DNA from: Hyphomicrobiales bacterium
Lineage (GTDB): Bacteria; Pseudomonadota; Alphaproteobacteria; Rhizobiales; Beijerinckiaceae
Assembly (NCBI GenBank): GCA_028290705.1
Contig: JAQGJH010000035.1
Span: forward strand, 1 to 46,928
Length of the DNA stretch: 46,928 nucleotides
Direction: 5' to 3'
The position numbers and the translations under genes are program-made. Positions 1 through 7,696 of this stretch are shown piece after piece (the first letter of the stretch is position 1; every line of letters starts with the position of its first letter). The notes under the pieces were generated by a model. That model did not search any database. It was not told the origin of the DNA and saw only the letters and a list, made by a program, of their open reading frames with translations.

Positions 1-876
1 TCGCGCGTGACCGGTTCCGGTCCCCACGGACGTATCGTCGAGCGTGACGTCAAGGCCGCGATCTCGGGTGGCTCGGCTGGCGCTGCGGCTCCGGCTGCGG
101 CTCCCGCCTCCGCACGCGCGGCTGCGCCGGCCGCCATGTCGGACGAAACGATCAAGAAGTTCTTCGAGCCCGGCTCGTTCGAGGAAGTGCCGCACGATTC
201 GATGCGCAAGACGATCGCGCGCCGTCTCGTCGAGGCGAAGTCGACGATTCCGCATTTCTACCTGACGGTGGATTGCGAACTCGACACGCTGATGGCCGCC
301 CGCGAGGCGATCAACGCTGGCGCGCCAAAGGACAAGGACGGCAAGCCCGCCTACAAGGTTTCGGTCAACGACTTCGTCATCAAGGCTCTGGCGGTCGCGC
401 TGCAGCGGGTGCCGGATGCCAATGTGACCTGGACCGAAGGCACGATGCTGAAGCACAAGCATTCGGACATCGGCGTCGCGGTCTCGATCCCGGGCGGACT
501 CATCACACCGGTGATCCGCAAGGCCGAAACCAAGGGGCTGGCGACCATCGCCAACGAGATGAAGGACTATGCCTCGCGGGCCCGCGCCCGCAAGCTGAAG
601 CCCGAGGAATATCAGGGCGGTTCGTCCGCCGTCTCGAACCTCGGCATGTTCGGCATCAAGAACTTCTCGGCCGTCATCAACCCGCCGCATGCGACGATCC
701 TTGCGGTCGGCGTGGGCGAGCAGCGCGTCATCGTGAAGAAGGGCGCGCCCGCGGTCGCCACCCTGATGAGCGTGACGCTGTCGACCGACCATCGCGCGGT
801 GGACGGTGCGCTCGCGGCGGAACTGATCTCGGCCTTCAAGTCGCTGATCGAAAATCCAATGGGGATGCTGGTCTAA
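1..876 (+). CDS. pdhC: Pyruvate dehydrogenase E2, dihydrolipoamide acetyltransferase (5' truncated by window)
   Basis: C-terminal part of the E2 core that transfers the acetyl group from lipoamide to CoA. The reading frame is open from base 1, so the lipoyl domain lies outside the window. The first residues (TGSGPHGRIVERDV) are the end of the E3/E1-binding domain. An Ala/Pro-rich linker follows (about residues 22-45), then the catalytic domain. The acyltransferase signature DHRAVDG near the C-terminus carries the catalytic His and Asp. The lpdA gene follows about 150 bp downstream and lipA, which makes the lipoyl cofactor, is also close, so this is a functional group. The sequence after the linker (EPGSFEEVPHDSMRK) looks like alphaproteobacterial PdhC rather than the 2-oxoglutarate E2 (SucB). 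That choice is from family knowledge. Confidence 0.93.
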   Translation, partial: SRVTGSGPHGRIVERDVKAAISGGSAGAAAPAAAPASARAAAPAAMSDETIKKFFEPGSFEEVPHDSMRKTIARRLVEAKSTIPHFYLTVDCELDTLMAAREAINAGAPKDKDGKPAYKVSVNDFVIKALAVALQRVPDANVTWTEGTMLKHKHSDIGVAVSIPGGLITPVIRKAETKGLATIANEMKDYASRARARKLKPEEYQGGSSAVSNLGMFGIKNFSAVINPPHATILAVGVGEQRVIVKKGAPAVATLMSVTLSTDHRAVDGALAAELISAFKSLIENPMGMLV

Positions 877-893
877 GACCAGCCAATCACGCA

Positions 894-982
894 CCGTCAT
901 TGCGAGCGAAGCGAAGCAATCCAGAAAGCCATCCGCGAGGCCAAGATGGATTGCTTCGTCGCTTCGCTCCTCGCAATGACGG
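894..982. repeat. REP-like imperfect palindrome between pdhC and lpdA
   Basis: Two arms face each other: 894-923 (begins CCGTCATTGCGAG, ends GCAATCCA) and 947-982 (begins TGGATTGC, ends CAATGACGG). The right arm has about six extra bases compared with the left, and the arms are separated by 23 nt. The RNA would fold into a long hairpin between the two cistrons. The CGTCATTGCGAG...GCAATCCA type is a familiar dispersed extragenic repeat in Bradyrhizobium/Rhodopseudomonas-like genomes (from memory, not searched). No second copy was seen in this window. Confidence 0.85.
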
Positions 983-1022
983 CTCACTATGTCGCCCGCG
1001 GTTGCGCCCGGAGTTTTGATCC

Positions 1023-2462
1023 ATGACCACCTACGACGTTCTCATCATCGGCTCGGGTCCCGGCGGCTATGTCACGGCTATCCGGTCGGCGCAGCTCGGG
1101 TTCAAGACGGCCATCGTCGAGCGCGAGCATCTGGGCGGGATCTGCCTCAACTGGGGCTGTATTCCCACGAAGGCGCTGCTGCGTTCGGCCGAGATCTACC
1201 ATTACGCCACCCATGCGGAGGCCTACGGGCTGAAGATCGAGGGCAAGGTGACGTTCGATCCAGCGGCGGTGGTGAAGCGGTCTCGCGGCGTGTCGGCGCA
1301 GCTCAACGGCGGCGTCGGCTTCCTGCTCAAGAAGAACAAGGTCGACGTCATCTGGGGCGAGGCGACCATCGACAAGGCCGGGCAGGTGACGGTCGCGCCG
1401 ACGAAAAAGGCCATCGTCCAGCCGCAGAACCCAATTCCCAAGGGCGTTCTGGGCGAGGGCGTCTACCAGGCCAAGAACATCATCGTGGCGACCGGCGCGC
1501 GTCCGCGCGTGCTGCCGGGGATCGAGCCGGACGGCAAGCTGATCTGGACCTATTTCGAAGCCATGGTGCCGCCGACTTTCCCGAAATCGCTCATCGTGAT
1601 GGGGTCGGGCGCCATCGGGATCGAGTTCGCGAGCTTCTACAAGACGATGGGCGTCGACGTGACGGTCGTCGAAGTGCTGCCGCAGATCCTGCCCGTGGAA
1701 GATGCCGAGATCGCGGCGCTGGCGCGCAAGCGCTTCGAAAAGCAGGGCATCAAGGTCCTGACCTCGACCAAGGTCACCAAGGTCGTGAAGGGTGCGAATT
1801 CCGTCACCTGCACGATCGAAGACGACAAGGGCAAGTCGTCGCAGATCGAGGCCGAGCGGCTGATCTCGGCGGTGGGCGTCGTCTGCAACACGGAAAATCT
1901 CGGGCTGGAGAAGCTCGGCGTGAAGATGGACCGCGGCGCGATCGTGACCGACGGGTTGGGCCGCACCAACGTGCCGGGCGTGTTCGCCATCGGCGACGTG
2001 GCCGGGCCGCCGATGCTCGCCCACAAGGCGGAGCATGAAGGCGTGATCTGCGTCGAGGGCATCAAGGGCCTGCATCCGCACCCGATGGAAAAGACGATGA
2101 TTCCGGGTTGCACCTATTGCCATCCGCAGGTCGCCAGCGTCGGCCTGACGGAGGCGAAGGCGAAGGAGCAGGGGCTCTCGGTCAAGGTCGGGCGCTTCCC
2201 GTTCGTGGGCAACGGCAAGGCCATCGCGCTTGGCGAACCCGAGGGACTGGTCAAGACGATCTTCGATGCGAAGAGCGGCAAGCTGCTCGGCGCGCATATG
2301 ATCGGCGCGGAAGTGACCGAACTCATCCAGGGCTATGTCGTGGCGATGAACTGCGAGACCACCGAGGAAGAGCTGATCCACGCGGTCTTCCCGCATCCGA
2401 CGCTCTCTGAAATGATGCACGAGAGCGTTCTCGACGCCTACGGCCGCGTGATTCACTCATAG
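1023..2462 (+). CDS. lpdA: Dihydrolipoamide dehydrogenase (E3)
   Basis: A 479-residue flavoprotein that reoxidises dihydrolipoamide with NAD+ in the pyruvate dehydrogenase complex. The N-terminal FAD site is IIGSGPGGY (about 8-16). The redox disulfide is in GICLNWGCIPTK (Cys41 and Cys46). The NAD-binding Rossmann motif is near residue 190 (GSGAIGIEF). The second FAD motif is AIGDVAG. The C-terminal catalytic pair is in PHPTLSE (His458, Glu463). Length is normal for the family. Its position just after pdhC indicates the pyruvate dehydrogenase E3. A REP palindrome separates the two genes. Confidence 0.97.
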   Translation: MTTYDVLIIGSGPGGYVTAIRSAQLGFKTAIVEREHLGGICLNWGCIPTKALLRSAEIYHYATHAEAYGLKIEGKVTFDPAAVVKRSRGVSAQLNGGVGFLLKKNKVDVIWGEATIDKAGQVTVAPTKKAIVQPQNPIPKGVLGEGVYQAKNIIVATGARPRVLPGIEPDGKLIWTYFEAMVPPTFPKSLIVMGSGAIGIEFASFYKTMGVDVTVVEVLPQILPVEDAEIAALARKRFEKQGIKVLTSTKVTKVVKGANSVTCTIEDDKGKSSQIEAERLISAVGVVCNTENLGLEKLGVKMDRGAIVTDGLGRTNVPGVFAIGDVAGPPMLAHKAEHEGVICVEGIKGLHPHPMEKTMIPGCTYCHPQVASVGLTEAKAKEQGLSVKVGRFPFVGNGKAIALGEPEGLVKTIFDAKSGKLLGAHMIGAEVTELIQGYVVAMNCETTEEELIHAVFPHPTLSEMMHESVLDAYGRVIHS

Positions 2463-2543
2463 CGTCCGGAGGATCGGTTTCGAGCGCTCGTTGAAATTGC
2501 ACCCGTGGGACACGATCTTCGGGTCCAGCGAAGGGGAAGCACG

Positions 2544-2843
2544 ATGGATCAACCAATGGGCGTGATGGGCACTCCGGGCGTCGGCTTCTTCATGCTGCTG
2601 CTCATCGGCGCACTGGCAGGCTGGATCGCCGAGCGAGTCACGCGCTCCGATCATGGCCTCCTGACCAACATCATCGTGGGTATTGCCGGGTCCTTCATCG
2701 GCTCTAAGCTGGCCGATGCGCTCGACGTTCGGGTGAGCGGCTTCTGGGGGCATCTCGTGGCCGCCGCTGTCGGGGCCATTCTGCTGCTTTGGGTGTGGCG
2801 CGCGATCCGGGGACGCCGGGACGACCGGACGATCAACCGCTAG
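2544..2843 (+). CDS. GlsB/YeaQ/YmgE-family small membrane protein
   Basis: A 99-residue integral membrane protein. The ATG at 2544 is chosen because AAGGGGAAG lies at proper distance upstream; an in-frame start 39 bases earlier has no such site. Three hydrophobic segments are visible (about 12-30, 40-60 and 70-90), with glycine-rich patches (GVGFFMLLLIGALAGW, IVGIAGSFIGS) typical of the transglycosylase-associated family. The biochemical role of this family is unknown; it is often stress induced. It ends with a basic tail (RAIRGRRDDR), expected in the cytoplasm. It lies between lpdA and lipA in the same direction and may be cotranscribed. Confidence 0.85.
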   Translation: MDQPMGVMGTPGVGFFMLLLIGALAGWIAERVTRSDHGLLTNIIVGIAGSFIGSKLADALDVRVSGFWGHLVAAAVGAILLLWVWRAIRGRRDDRTINR

Positions 2844-2938
2844 CCGCCCTGCATGCGGCACATGGCCGGGCGGCGCGGGCGCGGGTTGGCGCGCGCGCCG
2901 TTTAGCCGTAAACCAGACGCGCAGGCGAGAGAAACGAC

Positions 2939-3925
2939 ATGGCACTGGTGCTCGATCTACTGAACGACGATCCGCGCAAGAAGCGCGCAGCCGCCGGCGA
3001 CGCTCCGCGTCACCCGGAAAAGGTTCATCGTCCCGATCAGCCTGTGCTGCGGAAGCCCGACTGGATCCGCGTCAAGGCGCCTGGCTCGCCGAAATGGGCA
3101 GAGACCCACAAGATCGTCAAGGAGAACGGCCTCGTCACGGTTTGCGAGGAAGCGGGCTGTCCGAACATTGGCGAGTGCTGGGAGAAGAAGCACGCCACCT
3201 TCATGATCATGGGCGACACCTGCACCCGCGCCTGTGCGTTCTGCAACGTCAAGACCGGCATGCCCGGCGCCCTGGACGCGCAGGAGCCGCAGCACATTGC
3301 GGAGGCGGTGGCCAAGCTCGGGCTGTCGCACGTGGTCATCACCTCGGTCGACCGGGACGATCTCGCCGATGGGGGCGCGGAGCATTTCGCGCTGGTGATC
3401 CGGGCCATCCGTGCGCTCTCGCCCCAAACCACGATCGAGATTTTGACGCCGGACTTTCTGCGGAAAGAAGGAGCGCTCGAAGTGGTCGTGGCGGCGCGGC
3501 CCGACGTGTTCAATCATAATCTCGAGACGGTGCCGTCCAAATATCTGACGGTCCGGCCCGGCGCGCGCTATTTCCATTCCATCCGCCTGCTGCAGCGCGT
3601 GAAGGAGTTGGACGCCACGATCTTCACCAAATCCGGAATCATGGTCGGCCTCGGCGAAGAGCGGCACGAGGTGCTGCAATTGATGGATGACTTGCGGTCC
3701 GCCGACGTCGACTTTCTGACCATCGGCCAGTATCTGCAGCCGACCCGCAAGCATCATCCGGTGCTGCGCTTCGTCACGCCCGAGGAATTCAAATCCTTCG
3801 AGAGCGTTGCGCGCGCCAAGGGGTTTCTGCTTGCATCCGCTTCGCCGCTCACGCGTTCCTCCCACCATGCGGGAGAAGATTTCGCCCGGCTCAAGGCGGC
3901 CAGAGCGGCCAAGAACAAGGGCTGA
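2939..3925 (+). CDS. lipA: Lipoyl synthase
   Basis: A 328-residue radical SAM enzyme that inserts two sulfurs into the octanoyl chain on E2 and H-protein domains. The auxiliary [4Fe-4S] ligands are Cys69, Cys74 and Cys80 ([12 protein letters not shown]). The radical SAM cluster is CTRACAFC (Cys95, Cys99, Cys102). The C-terminal [10 protein letters not shown] is the conserved RSSY/H motif, whose Ser ligates the auxiliary cluster. GAGAGAAACG precedes the ATG. Its place next to pdhC and lpdA fits its supply of lipoate to the E2 encoded here. Confidence 0.97.
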   Translation: MALVLDLLNDDPRKKRAAAGDAPRHPEKVHRPDQPVLRKPDWIRVKAPGSPKWAETHKIVKENGLVTVCEEAGCPNIGECWEKKHATFMIMGDTCTRACAFCNVKTGMPGALDAQEPQHIAEAVAKLGLSHVVITSVDRDDLADGGAEHFALVIRAIRALSPQTTIEILTPDFLRKEGALEVVVAARPDVFNHNLETVPSKYLTVRPGARYFHSIRLLQRVKELDATIFTKSGIMVGLGEERHEVLQLMDDLRSADVDFLTIGQYLQPTRKHHPVLRFVTPEEFKSFESVARAKGFLLASASPLTRSSHHAGEDFARLKAARAAKNKG

Positions 3926-3982
3926 GGAGCAGTCTCTCAGGCTGTTCCGCAGGCCTTCCCGGAAGGTCGAGGAGGCAGTCGC

Positions 3983-4576
3983 ATGTACCACCCGCGCCGG
4001 ATCGAACTGGAGCCGCCGCGCCGCGTGATGATCATCGGCAGCCCGGGGTCAGACAAGACCAGCCTCGGAAAGATTCTCGCGGACCGACTGGCGCTCCCTT
4101 TCTTCGAGTTGCAGCGCGAATATTGGAAGCCCGGCTGGGTTCGGCCGGAGGCCAATGCCTGGGCGCGCCGGGTGAGCGAACTGGCGGCCGGCGACGAGTG
4201 GGTCATCAGCGGCACGTTCCCTTCGACGATGGACCTGCGCGTGCTGCGGGCGGACTGGATCGTCTGGATCGACATTTCGGGCATCGTCTGCATTTCGCGC
4301 AAGTTGCGGCAGATGCTGGGGCGTGTGCCTGGTCAGTCGGACGAGGTCGCCCCCGGCTGTCCGCGCCGCGTTGATCTTCGGCTGCTGCGGTTCACCTGGA
4401 CGTTCCCCACCATGGTGGCCCCGGGGATCGCCGCCATGATCGCGCGGGAGCGTCGCAATCGCTCCATCTTCATCCTCCGGTCGCAAGCGGATCGGGAGGA
4501 GTTCCTGTCGCGCGTTCCGACCCTCGGGGGTCTCGGCCGCGACGACGCCACAGGCGGGTCGCCTCCGGAAAGCTGA
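3983..4576 (+). CDS. P-loop kinase-like protein (FlaR/adenylate-kinase-like)
   Basis: A 197-residue protein of the small P-loop kinase group annotated as 'topology modulation protein FlaR'. Seen: a beta strand and P-loop VMIIGSPGSDKTS (residues 15-27), a lid/substrate pattern LPFFELQREYWKPGW, and ISGTF. The actual substrate of this family is not known. The P-loop is odd: the usual GxxGxGK[ST] glycine just before the lysine is Asp24. A GGAGG lies seven bases before the ATG. It sits between lipA and ratA with the same direction, probably read through from lipA. The acidic residue in the phosphate-binding loop could impair nucleotide binding. Confidence 0.7.
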   Translation: MYHPRRIELEPPRRVMIIGSPGSDKTSLGKILADRLALPFFELQREYWKPGWVRPEANAWARRVSELAAGDEWVISGTFPSTMDLRVLRADWIVWIDISGIVCISRKLRQMLGRVPGQSDEVAPGCPRRVDLRLLRFTWTFPTMVAPGIAAMIARERRNRSIFILRSQADREEFLSRVPTLGGLGRDDATGGSPPES

Positions 4577-4644
4577 TTTTCCGGGGACGGCTTTCCCTGC
4601 CGCCTCACCATGCTAAGACAGCCCCGGCTGAAACGGGATCATCC

Positions 4645-5100
4645 ATGCCTTCGTTCAATACCTCGCGTCACGTCCACCACTCCGCGCCCAAAATGTTCGA
4701 CCTCGTGGCGGACGTTGAATCCTATCCGGAGTTCCTGCCTCTGTGCCGCGGCCTGCGGGTGCGGCGTCGTGTCGAAAGCGGCGAAGGGATTCAGGTGGTG
4801 GTCGCCGAGATGGAGGTTGGCTACAAGGCGATCCGAGAGACGTTCACGAGCCGCGTCACCCTCGACCGGCCACGCTTGAAGATCCTCGTCGAATATGTGG
4901 ACGGGCCGTTCAGTCACCTCGAGAACCGCTGGACGTTTCGCGATGCGGGGGACGGCACGTCGCATGTCGATTTCGCCATCAGCTACGAGTTCCGCTCGCG
5001 GACCCTCGGCTTGCTGATGGGCGCCATGTTCGACACGGCCTTCCGCAAGTTCGCCGAGGCCTTCGAGGCCCGTGCGGATCAGGTTTACGGGACGTCCTGA
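4645..5100 (+). CDS. ratA: RatA / coenzyme Q-binding Coq10-like START-domain protein
   Basis: A 151-residue single-domain SRPBCC/START protein. The N-terminal sequence SRHVHHSAPKMFDLVADVESYPEFLPLCRG is the hallmark of the Coq10/RatA family. Mitochondrial Coq10 binds ubiquinone and supports respiration. The E. coli homologue was described as a ribosome-association toxin, RatA. In alphaproteobacteria the quinone-related role is more likely; that is inference. It is the last gene of the left + strand group and converges on the binding-protein gene at 5104, with only three bases between the stop codons. Confidence 0.9.
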   Translation: MPSFNTSRHVHHSAPKMFDLVADVESYPEFLPLCRGLRVRRRVESGEGIQVVVAEMEVGYKAIRETFTSRVTLDRPRLKILVEYVDGPFSHLENRWTFRDAGDGTSHVDFAISYEFRSRTLGLLMGAMFDTAFRKFAEAFEARADQVYGTS

Positions 5101-5103
5101 GCC

Positions 5104-6144
5104 TCAGCGCGGCCTGAAGATTTCATTGAAGATCCGAACCCATTTCTTCTCGTCTTCGGCATCCAGCAGTTTGGTCACGACCTTTGCCTTCAGCACCGGC
5201 TCGAGAACTCCGGGCGGATTGGTGGTGACGTCCGAGCGCGTCGGCAAACGTCCGAATTTCGAGAGAAATTGTTGGGCCTCGCGGCTCAGGATGAAGTTCT
5301 GCGCGAGTTTCGCGGCATTGGGATGCGGGGCTTTGGCGTTGATGGCCGACTGGCCGAAGAAGAGCGTCACCGGTTCGACGACCCAATAGTCGGTCGGCGA
5401 ATTGGCCAGTTTCACGTTCATCGTCAGATTGAGGTAATTGTTCAGGGCGACGAGATATTCTCCACCGCCGACGGCGCGCGCGATGGCGAGATGGCCGTCG
5501 AGTACGACGGGCTTCAGCTTGGTGACGATCTCGCCCAGAATCTCGCGTGCGCGCTTCTCGCCATAATGGTCGAAGATTGCTGCAAGCCAGGGCGTATCGG
5601 TGTTGTCGATGACAACGCGGCCGGCCCATTCGGTGCGCTTGGCAAAATCTTCGAGCCGTGCGGGCAGGTCCTCCCGCTTCACGAACTTGGTGTTGTAGGC
5701 GGGGGTGTTGTAGTTGGCATAGACGCCGTACCAGCGCTTGCCGGGATCGCGGGCGCCTTCGATGAGGTTGCGGGCTTCTGCGGGCTCATGGGGCAGGAGA
5801 AAGTCCTGCGGAAATTTCTGCAGGTTCGCCGTCTGTGCGATGTCCCAGGCGCGCTGTCCGGCGCGCGCCTCGATGACCACGCGGCTGAGGATCTGGACGT
5901 CGGAGGCGCGGACGTAGAGCACCTTCAGCCCGGTGGCTTCCTCGAACATCTTCCACAATGGCAGGCCTTCCTGCTCATTGGTAGTCGAGTAGACGACAAC
6001 CGTGCCTTCCGGCTTCGCGGCGGCGAGGAGTTCGGGATCGAGCCAGGATGGCTTTTCCGCCTGTGCTGCTGCGGACCAGTTGCCGAACATCATGGCGCTG
6101 GCGAGCGCGCACATCGTCATGCGCCGCGAGATACGGATCTGCAT
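5104..6144 (-). CDS. ABC-type extracellular solute-binding protein (family 1, iron-type)
   Basis: A 346-residue periplasmic binding protein. The start at 6144 is set by GGAGG seven bases upstream; an in-frame extension further upstream lacks a ribosome site. The signal peptide has a basic N-region (MQIRISRRMTM), a hydrophobic core and cleavage near AAAQA. The mature part starts PEGTVVVYSTTNEQEG, typical of Fe3+/AfuA-like family-1 proteins (strand followed by a ligand loop). The ligand cannot be told from sequence. No ABC permease or ATPase gene is adjacent, so it is an orphan. The next gene upstream on the same strand is an MFS transporter. Confidence 0.85.
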   Translation of the reverse strand: MQIRISRRMTMCALASAMMFGNWSAAAQAEKPSWLDPELLAAAKPEGTVVVYSTTNEQEGLPLWKMFEEATGLKVLYVRASDVQILSRVVIEARAGQRAWDIAQTANLQKFPQDFLLPHEPAEARNLIEGARDPGKRWYGVYANYNTPAYNTKFVKREDLPARLEDFAKRTEWAGRVVIDNTDTPWLAAIFDHYGEKRAREILGEIVTKLKPVVLDGHLAIARAVGGGEYLVALNNYLNLTMNVKLANSPTDYWVVEPVTLFFGQSAINAKAPHPNAAKLAQNFILSREAQQFLSKFGRLPTRSDVTTNPPGVLEPVLKAKVVTKLLDAEDEKKWVRIFNEIFRPR

Positions 6145-6238
6145 GTCATCCTCCCTGATCTCACCCATGGCGGGTTGCGCCTCTTGCGGACGCATTCGAG
6201 ATTCGTAGTCGCGCGTCGAAGTCTTGTCCACACGCGGA

Positions 6239-7459
6239 TCAGGCCGGCAGGCGCGTCCGCAACTGGAAAGATGCCCAAAGGCCGCAGGCCGCGGCGGCGA
6301 AGATCACGATCGGCACTGCGGGCCAGCCGAACCCATGAACGACGAAACCGGCGGCGATCGGACCGACGAATTGTCCGACGTTGCTCGTCTGCTGGATCAG
6401 CCCGATGGTCGGCGTGACGAGTTCCGGCGCAACGATGCGTGGGACGGCGGCGAAGATCGATCCCGGTGCGAGCCCTGCTATTCCCAGCGCCAGCCCGGTC
6501 AGGATCGCGACCCAGCCGGCCGGAAGCCCCGCGGAATAGATCAGCGGCGCCGTCACTGCATAGGCCCCAAAGGCGATCGCCATGCTGGCCCAGAGGGGAA
6601 ACGACAGGCGCGAAAGAATGCCGGCCGCGATGTTGCCGATGGCGTTGGCGAAGACGCTGGCGGCGGTCAGCAAGCTGGCGCTGGCGATGGACAGGCCAAG
6701 CGCGCCGACGAGAATGACGGGCAGGAAGCCCGCCAGGATGAAGTACTGCACGGCGTAGACGCCGAAGACGAGCGCGAGCAGGCGGCTGTTGCGGTCCCCC
6801 AGCACGAGGCGCGCCACGCGAAGAAAATCACCCTGGCTGGACGCTGTGCTCTTCGTTGCCGCTGGGAGGATCATCATGGCAGCCAAGGCATAGAGCAGTG
6901 CGACCGCGGACTGAGAAAGCCAAAGGGCGCGCCACCCGAAAGTCGGCAAGACCGGTCCGAGCAGCAGCATCAGGGCGGTGCCGGTGGGCATGAAGCAGCC
7001 CCACATGCCGATGAACAGGAGGCGGTCTTTTCCGCGCACGACGGTGTTCAGCAGGTCGGGGATGACGACGACGACTCCGAGGAAACCAACTCCCTCGAGG
7101 ATGCGGGACGCGATGAGAAGGGCGGGTCCTTCGGCAGCTGCGCCCAAGAGGCTGCCGGCCGACATGACGATCATGCCGAGCACGAGCGAGCGCCGCGCAC
7201 CCATGCGCCGCGCCACCAGCCCGGTCCCCATTCCGAGCGTCGCACCGAGGGTCGCGAAGGTCGCGATGATCAGAGAAACGACGTCGATGCCGAGCGCCAT
7301 CTCGCTTTGAAGAAGCGGCATGGCCACGATGGCCTTGCCGAGTTGCGCCGAGGAAATGATGCCGCCGAGCAGCAGGAACAGCGCCAAGGGTCTGTGTCGG
7401 GATGGGCCGCTTGTCTCTTCCGGGGCCGGATGGATCCGGCCAGTGCTTGCGTCCTGCAT
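6239..7459 (-). CDS. Major facilitator superfamily transporter
   Basis: A 406-residue polytopic protein with about 12 hydrophobic segments. The ATG at 7459 has AGGA six bases upstream. The loop between segments 2 and 3 reads GLVARRMGARRSLVLG, the G-x-x-x-[DE]-[RK]-x-G-[RK]-[RK]-like signature A of MFS drug/metabolite transporters, here without the acidic residue. The substrate is unknown. It is transcribed in the same direction as the binding protein at 5104 with under 100 bp between them, but the two are not known to work together. Confidence 0.85.
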   Translation of the reverse strand: MQDASTGRIHPAPEETSGPSRHRPLALFLLLGGIISSAQLGKAIVAMPLLQSEMALGIDVVSLIIATFATLGATLGMGTGLVARRMGARRSLVLGMIVMSAGSLLGAAAEGPALLIASRILEGVGFLGVVVVIPDLLNTVVRGKDRLLFIGMWGCFMPTGTALMLLLGPVLPTFGWRALWLSQSAVALLYALAAMMILPAATKSTASSQGDFLRVARLVLGDRNSRLLALVFGVYAVQYFILAGFLPVILVGALGLSIASASLLTAASVFANAIGNIAAGILSRLSFPLWASMAIAFGAYAVTAPLIYSAGLPAGWVAILTGLALGIAGLAPGSIFAAVPRIVAPELVTPTIGLIQQTSNVGQFVGPIAAGFVVHGFGWPAVPIVIFAAAACGLWASFQLRTRLPA

Positions 7460-7540
7460 ATGTGGTCCTGCCGCCGCAGCTTCAGCGCCGCGCCAGCTCT
7501 TGGTAAACGCGAGATGCGCGGGACGCCAGCGTCGCGGCGT

Positions 7541-7615
7541 TCAGCGCAGGCCGAAGAAGCTCAGCACAGCCAGAACCACGACGACGAGACCGACGATATA
7601 GATAATGCCATTCAT
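7541..7615 (-). CDS. 24-residue single-pass membrane peptide
   Basis: A very small gene: the product begins MNGIIYIVGLVVVV and ends SFFGLR, essentially one transmembrane helix with a C-terminal arginine. Two ATGs are in frame, at 7621 and 7615. AAGGAG is one base before the first and seven before the second, so the second (7615) is the likely start. The strong ribosome site and the clean hydrophobic frame argue for real translation. I recall similar mini-proteins in Hyphomicrobiales genomes, but no function is known. It lies alone between the MFS gene and the glucan gene, on the same strand as both. Confidence 0.7.
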   Translation of the reverse strand: MNGIIYIVGLVVVVLAVLSFFGLR

Positions 7616-7696
7616 GTTCATACTCCTTGTAAGTTGCTGATGATCTCGAACGCCTAGACCGTGGCCGGGTTCCTGTAGAGTTGGGATCCTGCCGAG

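Noticed and set aside
987-2456. Long reading frame on the - strand opposite lpdA
   Set aside because: It is exactly antisense to a certain gene, is rich in Arg, His, Asp and Leu and resembles no family. High-GC codon bias produces such frames; the same holds for 25974-27929, 23176-24705, 6224-7657, 9287-10345 and 12088-13125.
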